A DNA stretch of 64,000 nt, from assembly GCA_938046585.1 (NCBI GenBank), contig CALIWR010000005.1:511501-575500 (forward strand), in the 5' to 3' direction. A program made the position numbers and the translations under genes. Numbering within the stretch: position 1 is the first letter of the stretch; the number at the start of each line of letters is the position of its first letter. Origin of the DNA: an uncultured Propionibacteriaceae bacterium. Its GTDB lineage: Bacteria; Actinomycetota; Actinomycetes; Propionibacteriales; Propionibacteriaceae. Positions 16,787-24,868 of this stretch are shown here, one piece after another. The notes under the pieces were generated by a model. The model made no database searches and was not told where the DNA came from. It saw only the letters and a list, made by a program, of their open reading frames with translations.

Positions 16787-17624
16787 ACGGCGACACGGCC
16801 CCAGCCCGGCCTAGCCGGCGTCGACTCAGCTCACTCTGGGCGGCCTCGAGCAGGACCTCGACCGGGACCGTCCGACCAGTCATCGCCTCGACTTGTCCTA
16901 CTGCCTGGTGCGCCAGCAGGTCCAGCCCGCTGAGCAGTCGCAGTCCGCGCCGGATCGCCTCCTGCGCGAGCGGGGTCGGCCACGGGTCGTACACCACGTC
17001 AACAACTAGCTCCGCAGTCAGTGCCGCAGCTACCGCGGCCGCCGCGGCGGCTGGCAGGGTTGAGACCACCAGATCCGCAGGACCGGGGACCGAACCCAAG
17101 TCGAGGTGGTGCACCTCGACCCCGAAGCCCTGGCCCAGCTCAGCCAGGGCCGCGCTCTTGGCCGGGTCCCGCGCCAGCACCGTGGCCTGGCTCGCACCCA
17201 GCTGCGACACGGCGAGCAGGGCAGATCGAGCCGTCGCCCCGTTGCCGAGCAGCACCGCGCGAGTCACGCCGTTCACGCCACTCAGCCGCACAGCGGATAC
17301 CAGGCCCGACACGTCGGTGTTGTACACCCGGGTAGTGAGCGGATCGGCCGGGACCCCGTCGAAGACCAGCGTGTTCGCCACTGCCAGGGTCTGCACCACA
17401 GGATCAGCCACTCCCAGCGCTACCGCCGCCTGCTTCAGCGGCATGGTGCAGGACAGACCCCGCCACGAGGTGTCCAGGCCAGCCACAAAACCAGCCAGAT
17501 CAGCTGCCCCTACCCGATGCCGTTCATAGCGCCAGTCCAAACCCAGCCAGCCGTACGCAGCCTGGTGGATCGCCGGGGACAGCGAATGGTCGATCGGCGA
17601 TCCAACGACCGCGCAGCGTGTCAT
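16785..17624 (-). CDS. aroE: Shikimate dehydrogenase
   Basis: NADPH-dependent reduction of 3-dehydroshikimate to shikimate, 279 residues. The substrate loop is VGSPIDHSLSPAIHQAAY near the N-terminus; SWRGLSCTMPLK carries the catalytic Lys; LLGNGATARSALLAVSQLG is the cofactor-binding glycine loop. The ATG at 17624 overlaps the mltG stop (ATGA); an ATG 11 codons earlier would put odd residues before the conserved start. The substrate loop and the TMPLK block are both intact. Confidence 0.94.
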   Translation of the reverse strand: MTRCAVVGSPIDHSLSPAIHQAAYGWLGLDWRYERHRVGAADLAGFVAGLDTSWRGLSCTMPLKQAAVALGVADPVVQTLAVANTLVFDGVPADPLTTRVYNTDVSGLVSAVRLSGVNGVTRAVLLGNGATARSALLAVSQLGASQATVLARDPAKSAALAELGQGFGVEVHHLDLGSVPGPADLVVSTLPAAAAAAVAAALTAELVVDVVYDPWPTPLAQEAIRRGLRLLSGLDLLAHQAVGQVEAMTGRTVPVEVLLEAAQSELSRRRLGRAGAVSP

Positions 17625-18754
17625 GAGGTGCATTTCCCAGGGTTCGCCGTGCACCATGCGTGATATTCTTTGACGTTGGCCTCGTGCTCGGCAGGAGTGA
17701 CCCCGAACTTAGTCTCGCCACTGTCGAGATTCACTGATACCCAGTACAGCCACTCGCCGTCGGCGGGATTCAGCGCCGCCTCAATGGACTTGCGGCCCGG
17801 GTTGTTGATCGGGGTTGGCGGCAATCCCTTGTTCTTGTACAGGTTGTAGGGGCTGGTGTTGCGGGTGGTCTCACCCTCGGGCAGATTGGCATGCCCAGAC
17901 CGGCCCAGCGAGTAGTTGATCGTGGTGTCGACCTGCAGCGGCATGTTCTTGAGGAACAGACGGTTGTAGATCGCCCGCGCCACCTTGGGCCGATCCTCAT
18001 CGCGGCGGACCTCGGCCTCGATGATGCTGGCAACCTTGATGATGTCGTACTCGCTGAGTTTGCCGTTCTCGATGCCCTTGGCCCGGTTGGCGATGTCCAT
18101 TTCCTTCGACACCTGCCCGTACTGGGTAGTCATCAGTTTCAGCATCGTCGCGGCGTCGGGTTTTTCGGGAATGTCATAGGTCGAGGGGAACAGGAAACCC
18201 TCCGGGTTGTCGTTGGCGAACGCCGGCAGCCCCAGCCCCGCCGGGGACTTCAGCTGGGCCAGATAGTCCTGCTGCGAGACCCCGGTCCCCTTAGCCAGGG
18301 TCTCCACCATCACGGTGTAGCGCATCCCCTCCGGGATCGTCACCCTGCGGACCACCTTGTTGGCCGGGTCCAACAGCATTGCCACCGCCTTGGTAGCCGG
18401 GATCTGAGTCCGCAGTTTGTACGTACCAGCCTGGATGCTGGCCGCCTTGGGTTCGCGCCGGAAAGCGGTGTTGAACGCCTTCGTGGAACGGACCACATCC
18501 TTGTCGACCAGGATCTGCCCGATCGTGGTACCGATCGCGCCGGGAGGGATCACCACCGTGATATCCGCCTTCCCCTCGCCGATGTAATCATCGACGGTTC
18601 GCAATTCGATGTACTTGTCGTAGATCTTGCTTCCGGCGAAGAATCCGCCGCCGATCAGCACCGCGAGCGCGATCAGAACCGCTACGCCGCTGCGGACGCG
18701 ACGGGCAACCTCTTCCCTGTCCAGCTGCCCGTCCTCGTCGTACAGGTCGCTCAT
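17621..18754 (-). CDS. mltG: Endolytic peptidoglycan transglycosylase MltG
   Basis: Membrane-anchored YceG-family lytic transglycosylase that cuts nascent glycan strands and helps set their length. 377 residues: short cytoplasmic tail, one membrane helix at about 22-41, a LysM-like region, then the catalytic domain. The catalytic Glu is E246 in KVASIIEAEV, and family blocks NPEGFLFPSTYDI and PLQVDTTINYSLG are present. It overlaps ruvX and aroE by four bases each, so it is translationally coupled inside the alaS-aroB operon. Confidence 0.94.
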   Translation of the reverse strand: MSDLYDEDGQLDREEVARRVRSGVAVLIALAVLIGGGFFAGSKIYDKYIELRTVDDYIGEGKADITVVIPPGAIGTTIGQILVDKDVVRSTKAFNTAFRREPKAASIQAGTYKLRTQIPATKAVAMLLDPANKVVRRVTIPEGMRYTVMVETLAKGTGVSQQDYLAQLKSPAGLGLPAFANDNPEGFLFPSTYDIPEKPDAATMLKLMTTQYGQVSKEMDIANRAKGIENGKLSEYDIIKVASIIEAEVRRDEDRPKVARAIYNRLFLKNMPLQVDTTINYSLGRSGHANLPEGETTRNTSPYNLYKNKGLPPTPINNPGRKSIEAALNPADGEWLYWVSVNLDSGETKFGVTPAEHEANVKEYHAWCTANPGKCTS

Positions 18755-19245
18755 CTCGACTCCTCACGTCGTGGCACCGGTGGATTCACCCGTTGCCAGG
18801 TACTGGCTCCCCGTCGATCTGCGTCGAGGACGCCCTCCAAGATAGTCACCGCCGCGGCCTGGTCCACGAGCCTGCGCCGGGCTCGAGAATCCCGCCCTGC
18901 GGCAGCTAACTGTCTGGCGGCGGTCACGGTACTCAACCGCTCGTCGACCACCCCCACCGGGACCGGGGCCAGCGCCGCCGCGATCTCGGCCGCCTGGTTC
19001 CGGACCCGGACCGCGGCCAGTCCCTCCTCGCCAGACAGGGTCCGGGGCAGCCCCACCACGACCGCCACCGGCTGATACTGCGCCACCAGCTGACGAATCC
19101 GAGGTCTGGGGTCTGGACGGGCCGGGATCGTCTCAACTGGGAAGGCCAGACTCAGGCCCTGGTCACAGGCGGCGACCCCGATCCGGACCGTTCCCAGGTC
19201 CAGACACAGCCGGACCCCGCGCGGGACCGGCTCCGGCCTGGTCAG
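18751..19245 (-). CDS. ruvX: Holliday-junction-resolvase-like protein RuvX (YqgF), probable CTG start
   Basis: RNase H-fold nuclease implicated in 16S rRNA 5'-end processing and/or recombination; 164 residues with this start. Motifs: LCLDLGTVRIGVAACD (first Asp), VVVGLPRTLSGEEG and VDERLSTV. The conserved frame has no ATG, GTG or TTG between a remote GTG at 19473, deep inside alaS, and the conserved core. A CTG at 19245 overlaps the alaS stop as CTGA, exactly like the ATGA/GTGA overlaps of its neighbours, and AGGTG lies five bases upstream. Start confidence is moderate; gene identity is high. Confidence 0.85.
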   Translation of the reverse strand: MTRPEPVPRGVRLCLDLGTVRIGVAACDQGLSLAFPVETIPARPDPRPRIRQLVAQYQPVAVVVGLPRTLSGEEGLAAVRVRNQAAEIAAALAPVPVGVVDERLSTVTAARQLAAAGRDSRARRRLVDQAAAVTILEGVLDADRRGASTWQRVNPPVPRREESR

Positions 19246-21923
19246 GCTCTCACCTGCTCGGTGATCTCCCGCTCCACCACGGCCAGAGCCTCGCCGGCCC
19301 CGGCGGCTTTGGTCCCACCGCCCTGGGCGAGGTCGTCCTTGCCGCCACCTTTGCCGCCGATAGCCGGGGCTGCCAGCCGGACCAGGGCCCCGGCAGAAAG
19401 GCCCCGGTCTCGGGCCTGTTCTCCGGCCGCGACCACGATCTGAGGTTTGTCGTCGGCGCCGCCGACCAGACACACCACCGAGGCCGGGCCGAGCCGTCCC
19501 CGCAGGTCCAACGCCAGGGTCCGCAGCTCAGGGCCGCTGACCTGGACCTGCCTGGTCAGCACCCGCAGGCCGCCCACGTCCCGGGCATGACCGGCTAGGT
19601 CCGCCGCCCGCGCCAGGGCCTGAGCCGCGTTGAGGTCGCTGATCGTCCTCTCGGCGGCCTTCAGCTGCCCCAGCATCCGCTCGACCCGCTCCACCAGCTG
19701 GTCGGGCTGAACTTTCAGCAGTTCAGTCAGGTTCGTCACCAGGGCACGTTCCCGGGCCAGATGCCGGAAGGCATCCTGGGAGACGTACGCCTCGACCCGA
19801 CGCACCCCGGCGCCGACCGACTGCTCACCGATCAGCGACAACAGCCCGATCTGCCCAGACCGGGCGACATGTGTTCCGCCACAGAGTTCACGCGACCAGG
19901 GGCCACCCATCTCGACCATGCGGACCACGGAACCGTACTTCTCGCCGAACATGGCCATCGCCCCCAGGGCCTTGGCCTCGTCCAGCGGCAGTTCTCGGGA
20001 GGTCACCTCCAGGTCATCGCGGATCGCCTGGTTCGACAATCCCTCGAGCTCCTCTTTCAGCCCGCCCAGCCCGGAGGCCGACGAGAAGTCGAAACGCAAA
20101 TAGCCGGGCTTGTTGTACGAGCCGGCCTGAGTCGCGGTCGGGCCCAGCAGCTGACGCAGCACCGCGTGTACCACGTGTGTGGCGGAGTGAGCCTGGCAGG
20201 CGCCGGCACGGTTCATGGCGTCCACCTGGGCGCTGACCCGGTCCCCGACCGCTAGCTGCCCGTCGGTGAGAGTCACCTGGTGCACGTACAGCCCGGGAAC
20301 TGGCTTCTGCACATCGACCACGTCCATCGCCAGCCCGGAGCCGAGGATCTGCCCGGTATCGGCGTCCTGGCCGCCGGATTCAGCGTAGAACGGCGTCTCG
20401 GCCAGTACTACTTCGACGGTGTCACCCGGTTCCGCGCTGTCGACGAGGACCCCGTCGGCGACGATCCCCAGCACCCGGGATTCAGCCTCCAGATCGGTGT
20501 AGCCGAGGAACTGGGTTTCGCCGTCGCGGCGCAGCTGCGCGTACACCTCGGTGGCGACCGCACCGCCTTTCCTTGCTCGGGCATCAGCCTTGGCGCGGGC
20601 CTTCTGCTGCGCCATCAGTGCCCGGAAGCCGGCCTGGTCCACCTCCAGCCCCTGCTCGGCTGCCATCTCCAAGGTCAGGTCGATCGGGAAGCCATACGTG
20701 TCGTGAAGCTGGAAGGCGCGCTCGCCGCCGATCCGGCCCGATCCGGCCCGACGAGCGTCCGTGACCGCCGCCTCGAAGATCCGGGTACCGTCGGCCACCG
20801 TACGCCGGAAGGCTGCCTCCTCCCGCTCGGCGACCTGCTGGATCCGGTCCCACTGCTCGTCGATCTCGGGGTATGACTGGTTCATCCGCTGTCGCGACAC
20901 ATCCAGCAGCTGGGCGATCACGGGCTGTTCATAGCCCAGCAGCCGCATCGACCGCAGCGAGCGGCGCAGTAACCGGCGCAGTACGTAGCCGCGGGCTTCG
21001 TTGCCGGGTGACACCCCGTCGCTCATCAGCATCAGTGCCGAACGGACATGGTCGCCGATCACCCGCAGCCGGACATCAGCCTCCGGGTCCGCCCCATACC
21101 GGGTGCCGACCAGATCGGCGGCCTGCTGCACCACGGGAAAGACCTCGTCGATCTCGTACAAGTTGTCCCGACCCTGCAGCAAGGTGGCGATCCGTTCCAG
21201 CCCAGCCCCGGTGTCGATATTCCTAGTCGGCAGTGGACCGACGACGTCGAAGTCGTCCTTAGAGCGGACCGCGGACAGCCGTTCCTGCTGGAAGACGTTG
21301 TTCCAAATCTCCAGATAACGGTCCTCATTGACGTCCGGACCACCGCCGGGGCCGAATCCTGGGCCGCGGTCGAAGAATATCTCGGAATCGGGACCGCCAG
21401 GCCCGGGAACTCCCATATGCCAGTAGTTCTCGGTGAGGTTCCGATTCCAGATCCGATCCTCGGGAATGCCGAGCGCGCGCCAAATCTCCCGCGCCTCGAC
21501 GTCACCTTCGGGATAGGCCGGGTGATGGCCGGGGCCGAGCACGCTGACCGAGATCCGCTCCGGGTCGAAGCCAAGGTTGCCGTCGGCCACGGCACCGGTC
21601 AGAAACTCCCAGGTCCAGGCGTTGACCTCCTGCTTGAAATAGTCGCCGAAGGAGAAGTTCCCCAGCATCTGGAAGAAGGTGCCGTGCCGGGTGGTCTTGC
21701 CCACTTCATCGATGTCGAGGGTCCGGATGCATTTCTGACAGCTCACCGCTCGTTTCCAGGGCACCGGTTCGATGCCAGTGAAGTACGGCACCATCGGCAC
21801 CATCCCGGCTACCACGAAAAGTAGGTTCGGGTCATTGTGCACCAGTGAGGCACTGGGTACTTCGGCATGCCCGTGCCGGACAAAAAAATCGATGTAGCGG
21901 CGACGGATTTCAGCGGTTTTCAT
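19242..21923 (-). CDS. alaS: Alanyl-tRNA synthetase
   Basis: Charges tRNA-Ala; 893 residues. Class II catalytic core at the N-terminus (MKTAEIRRRYIDFFVRHGH, GTFFQMLGNFSFGDYFK, GAGLERIATLLQG). The editing domain zinc ligands are HSATHVVH and CGGTH, followed by a coiled-coil and a C-terminal DHHA1/C-Ala region with a glycine-rich stretch (GGKGGGKDDLAQGGG). The ATG follows GAAGGA. Third gene of the operon; its stop overlaps the ruvX CTG. No T-box or other tRNA-sensing leader is seen upstream. Confidence 0.97.
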   Translation of the reverse strand: MKTAEIRRRYIDFFVRHGHAEVPSASLVHNDPNLLFVVAGMVPMVPYFTGIEPVPWKRAVSCQKCIRTLDIDEVGKTTRHGTFFQMLGNFSFGDYFKQEVNAWTWEFLTGAVADGNLGFDPERISVSVLGPGHHPAYPEGDVEAREIWRALGIPEDRIWNRNLTENYWHMGVPGPGGPDSEIFFDRGPGFGPGGGPDVNEDRYLEIWNNVFQQERLSAVRSKDDFDVVGPLPTRNIDTGAGLERIATLLQGRDNLYEIDEVFPVVQQAADLVGTRYGADPEADVRLRVIGDHVRSALMLMSDGVSPGNEARGYVLRRLLRRSLRSMRLLGYEQPVIAQLLDVSRQRMNQSYPEIDEQWDRIQQVAEREEAAFRRTVADGTRIFEAAVTDARRAGSGRIGGERAFQLHDTYGFPIDLTLEMAAEQGLEVDQAGFRALMAQQKARAKADARARKGGAVATEVYAQLRRDGETQFLGYTDLEAESRVLGIVADGVLVDSAEPGDTVEVVLAETPFYAESGGQDADTGQILGSGLAMDVVDVQKPVPGLYVHQVTLTDGQLAVGDRVSAQVDAMNRAGACQAHSATHVVHAVLRQLLGPTATQAGSYNKPGYLRFDFSSASGLGGLKEELEGLSNQAIRDDLEVTSRELPLDEAKALGAMAMFGEKYGSVVRMVEMGGPWSRELCGGTHVARSGQIGLLSLIGEQSVGAGVRRVEAYVSQDAFRHLARERALVTNLTELLKVQPDQLVERVERMLGQLKAAERTISDLNAAQALARAADLAGHARDVGGLRVLTRQVQVSGPELRTLALDLRGRLGPASVVCLVGGADDKPQIVVAAGEQARDRGLSAGALVRLAAPAIGGKGGGKDDLAQGGGTKAAGAGEALAVVEREITEQVRA

Positions 21924-21968
21924 GACGTTCCTTCGGTGGACGGCCGGCGTAGTCAGCGGCCGGAGTAG

Positions 21969-22238
21969 TCAGCGGATGGCGCGGCGGGCGGGGGCAGCAG
22001 CGCGTTGCGTGGCCTCGTCGTCGATCCCGAGTGCATCGCGCAATTCGGCCTCGCGCTCGCTCATCGCGCGAGTGAAGGTGGTCCAGAAGGCCCGGGCCTG
22101 GACTGCCAGGTCGCCAGCCTTCTCCTGAGCTTGTTCCTGGATCCCGGCCGGGGTGGCCTTGCGCAGCAGTCGCTGCCCCTCCACCACGATCGCGACCGCA
22201 ACCACGGCACCAACCGTGAACCAGATCATCCGCTTCAC
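21969..22238 (-). CDS. Small membrane-anchored protein (DUF6167-like)
   Basis: 89 residues: GTG start, one N-terminal membrane helix (IWFTVGAVVAVAIVVEG, about 5-21), then a charged, Ala-rich helical tail (REAELRDALGID). A small protein of this shape is regularly found just upstream of alaS in actinobacteria next to a DUF948 protein; no molecular function is established. It lies 4 bp after the DUF948 gene and 45 bp before alaS, so it is in the same operon. Confidence 0.75.
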   Translation of the reverse strand: MKRMIWFTVGAVVAVAIVVEGQRLLRKATPAGIQEQAQEKAGDLAVQARAFWTTFTRAMSEREAELRDALGIDDEATQRAAAPARRAIR

Positions 22239-22242
22239 CGGC

Positions 22243-22629
22243 TCAGCCTTTCTTCCTGCGGACCGAGGCGAGTGCCCGGCGGACCCCGTACGAGAAGGCC
22301 GATAGCTTCACCAGCGGCCCGGCGATTGTCGACGTCACCAGGCTCGACAACTGTGAGGCGTCGTTGGCGACATCACTAGCCCGGCCTGAGAGGTTGGCCA
22401 CATCGTCGGTCACGGTACCGAGCTTCACCAGTTCGGTGTTGACGCTGGTCACCGTTCCCTTGGCCTCTTCCAAGATCGGAGTGGTCTCGTCGGTCAGCCG
22501 CCGTACGGTCTGGCTGGCCTCATCTAGCAACCTGCCGAGCTTCACGATCGGATATGCCAGCAGCCCGACCGCCAACAAGAACGCGCAGGCCGCGATCAGC
22601 CCGGCGATCCCCCCCAGTGTCACGTCCAT
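22243..22629 (-). CDS. DUF948 membrane-anchored coiled-coil protein
   Basis: 128 residues with one N-terminal transmembrane helix (GLIAACAFLLAVGLLAYPIV, about 9-28) and a long helical region rich in heptad-like hydrophobics (LDEASQTVRRLTDETTPIL and onwards), ending in a basic tail VRRKKG. DUF948 proteins occur upstream of alaS in actinobacteria; their role is unknown, a cell-envelope scaffold being one guess. First gene of the alaS-aroB operon, with a -10 box 31 bp upstream and GAGGA before the ATG. Confidence 0.82.
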   Translation of the reverse strand: MDVTLGGIAGLIAACAFLLAVGLLAYPIVKLGRLLDEASQTVRRLTDETTPILEEAKGTVTSVNTELVKLGTVTDDVANLSGRASDVANDASQLSSLVTSTIAGPLVKLSAFSYGVRRALASVRRKKG

Positions 22630-22659
22630 AGGCCGTCCTCGCTCTCGACAACGTCGGTC

Positions 22660-22665
22660 AGCCTA
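22660..22665 (-). promoter_or_regulatory. -10 box of the DUF948-alaS-aroB operon
   Basis: Minus-strand TAGGCT, about 31 bp before the DUF948 ATG. The same hexamer recurs before rocD, rarA, yajC and ruvC. The -35 region is not clear. Confidence 0.5.
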
Positions 22666-22711
22666 GTGCACGCTCGTCGCCAAACCACCTGAATTGAGGA
22701 GTGGCCGGTTC

Positions 22712-23932
22712 TCAGCCGCCCCGGACCACTGTGCCGATCGCCGTCACCAGCAAGTCGATCTCGGCATCGGTAGCCACCAGCGGCGGCGCGAACCGGACCG
22801 CCGAGCCGTGGGCATCCTTGGCCAGGACCTGGTGGTCCAATAGCCGGGTACACAAGTCGCGTGCAGTCATCAGGTCCGGGTCGACATCGATCCCGGCCCA
22901 ACCACCGCGGACCCGGACCGCGGTCAGTCCCTGGCCCACTAGCGGCGTCAACCCCTCCCGTAGCAGGGTCCCGATCTCTAGGGCTCGCTGTTGGAAGACG
23001 CCCTCGGCGACCATCGCTACGACCTCCCGCCCGATCCGGGCAGCAAGCGGGTTGCCGCCGAAGGTGGAACCGTGCGAGCCCGGGGTGACCACTGCCAGCG
23101 GGTCCCGGTTGCCCACCACCGCCGAGACCGGCAGGAAACCGCCACCCAGGGTCTTTGCCAGCAGGTACAGGTCCGGCACCACCCCTTCGTGGTCGCAGGC
23201 AAAGGTAGCCCCGGTACGACACAGCCCGGACTGGATCTCGTCGGCGATCATCAACACCTGGTGCCGTTCGGTGATCTCACGGACCTGGCGCAGGTAGCCC
23301 TCGGGCGGGATGATCACCCCAGCCTCCCCCTGGATCGGCTCCAGCAACACGGCCACCGTGGTGGGCCCGATCGCTTCCTCCAAGGCAACCGGGTCTGCGA
23401 ACGGGACTACCTGGAAGCCCGGGGTGAACGGAGCGTAGTGGTGGGTGGCGACCGGATCGGTCGAGAAGCTGACGATCGTGGTGGTCCGGCCGTGGAAGTT
23501 GCCGTCCATCACGATCACGCTCGCCTGGTCGTCGGGAACCCCTTTGACTTCGTATCCCCAGCGCCGGGCCACCTTGATCGCGGTCTCGACCGCCTCGGCT
23601 CCGGTGTTCATCGGCAGCACCAGGTCCTTGCCGCACAAAGTGGTCAGGGCCTGGGCGTAGCGGGCGAGCTCGTCGTTGTAGACCCCTCGGCTGGTCAGGG
23701 TGACTCTCTGCAGTTGCTCCTGGACCGCAGCCAGCAAGCGTGGATGGCGGTGGCCGAAGTTCAGCGCCGAGTAACCAGCCAGGCAGTCGAGATAGCGGTT
23801 CTGCTCGACGTCGGTGACCCAGGCCCCCTCGGCCGAGGTAATCACCACCTGCTGCGGGTGGTAGTTGTGTGCGGTACAGCTGTCAGCCAGTTCGCTCCAG
23901 CTGCGGTTGGTCTGGTCGTACCCCAATGTCAT
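22712..23932 (-). CDS. rocD: Ornithine aminotransferase
   Basis: PLP-dependent ornithine delta-transaminase (ornithine + 2-oxoglutarate to glutamate semialdehyde), class III fold, 406 residues. Motifs: MNTGAEAVETAIKVAR (phosphate-binding side), DGNFHGRTTTIVSFS, EPIQGEAGVIIP, ADEIQSGLCRTG with PLP-contacting D231, and Schiff-base K260 in LLAKTLGGGF. The ATG follows AGGAGG by six bases. It stands alone on its strand between the alaS operon and a lipoprotein gene. Other class III transaminases (acetylornithine, 4-aminobutyrate) are possible, but the N-terminal and FHGRTTTIVSFSTDP pattern favours RocD. Confidence 0.92.
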   Translation of the reverse strand: MTLGYDQTNRSWSELADSCTAHNYHPQQVVITSAEGAWVTDVEQNRYLDCLAGYSALNFGHRHPRLLAAVQEQLQRVTLTSRGVYNDELARYAQALTTLCGKDLVLPMNTGAEAVETAIKVARRWGYEVKGVPDDQASVIVMDGNFHGRTTTIVSFSTDPVATHHYAPFTPGFQVVPFADPVALEEAIGPTTVAVLLEPIQGEAGVIIPPEGYLRQVREITERHQVLMIADEIQSGLCRTGATFACDHEGVVPDLYLLAKTLGGGFLPVSAVVGNRDPLAVVTPGSHGSTFGGNPLAARIGREVVAMVAEGVFQQRALEIGTLLREGLTPLVGQGLTAVRVRGGWAGIDVDPDLMTARDLCTRLLDHQVLAKDAHGSAVRFAPPLVATDAEIDLLVTAIGTVVRGG

Positions 23933-23950
23933 GATGAGCCTCCTGCCGAG

Positions 23951-23956
23951 AGCCTA
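23951..23956 (-). promoter_or_regulatory. -10 box of rocD
   Basis: Minus-strand TAGGCT 18 bp before the rocD ATG, inside a small inverted repeat CTGCCG...CGGCAG that spans the -10 box and could also bind a regulator. Confidence 0.5.
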
Positions 23957-23977
23957 TCCGGCAGCTCCATCGTCGGT

Positions 23978-24868
23978 TCAGGGAAGTTGACCGGCTAGCA
24001 GATTCAGCACCCGGGTAGCTTCGGGAAAGGTACCGGCTCGGACCGCCATCGCCACCACGGTCCGGCTGCCGTCGCGGCCCTGGTACCAGCCCAGTTGGCG
24101 GGCCTCGAAACCCGACTGCCGAGCCGGCCCCCAACCGCCCTTGTACGTGGCGCCCGGGCGGCCGGCGATTCCCCACCGCTGTTCGGACGAAACCTGCTGC
24201 AGGTGCCCGATGACGAGCTCGGCACCGGGAAGACAGGGCAGGTGCTGCATGAACCGGGCTTGTTCGGCGGTCGACCAGATGGTCTGCCCGAAGATGCTGT
24301 ATGGGGGCCGGGCCGCGGTGGCCGGCACCACTGTCGTAGCATCCCCGGCCTGGCGCAGCACGGCCGTTACCCGGGTCGCGGCGGTAGGCGCGGGGCCGAG
24401 AGACCGCCACAGCTGGTCGGCCGCCTCGTTGTCGGATTCCCGTAGGGCGGACCGTACCGCCCCCGGCTGCGCCTGGGGGCCTTGGTCTTGGACCACGGTC
24501 AGCGCCAGCGGAACCTTGCTGGTCGACCAGGCGACCGTCGGGCTTAGCGAGCCTGCGGTGATCGGGCCGCGGTTCGGGTCAACCAGGCTGAGCGAGATCT
24601 GGGTGCCGGTCTGGGCCTCGACGGTGGCCACGCGCTGCTCCAGGTCGGCAGGCACCGTGACTGTGGCCTGGCAGGCCTGCCCGGGCCCGCCGGCCGGATC
24701 GGACGGCTGCCCGCTAGCCGGGGCGGGTCCGCCGGTGGACTCTGCCGGGACTGACTCGAGCGGCTGGGGACGCGAGACAGCCTGGCAGGCACTACCGGCC
24801 ACCAACAGCACCAGCGCCACCAGGCCACGCCATCTCGGCTGGCTTCGTCGGCTCGCCGGCTCAGTCAT
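23978..24868 (-). CDS. Lipoprotein with class A beta-lactamase-like serine hydrolase fold
   Basis: 296 residues. N-terminal signal with candidate lipid-anchor Cys28 (LVAGSAC), a Pro/Ser/Gly-rich spacer to about 65, then a penicillin-recognising domain. The three signature motifs are visible: SxxK as S115-T-S-K118, SDN as S145-D-N147, and K243-G-G in place of KTG. Such proteins range from true beta-lactamases to peptidoglycan-editing or regulatory hydrolases. Length and divergence do not allow a resistance claim. Its start overlaps the rarA stop by eight bases, so it is cotranscribed with rarA. Confidence 0.8.
   Translation of the reverse strand: MTEPASRRSQPRWRGLVALVLLVAGSACQAVSRPQPLESVPAESTGGPAPASGQPSDPAGGPGQACQATVTVPADLEQRVATVEAQTGTQISLSLVDPNRGPITAGSLSPTVAWSTSKVPLALTVVQDQGPQAQPGAVRSALRESDNEAADQLWRSLGPAPTAATRVTAVLRQAGDATTVVPATAARPPYSIFGQTIWSTAEQARFMQHLPCLPGAELVIGHLQQVSSEQRWGIAGRPGATYKGGWGPARQSGFEARQLGWYQGRDGSRTVVAMAVRAGTFPEATRVLNLLAGQLP

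Noticed and set aside
23978..24868. Antibiotic-resistance beta-lactamase
   Set aside because: The SxxK, SDN and KGG motifs show the fold, but many such lipoproteins act on cell wall; no feature supports a resistance claim.
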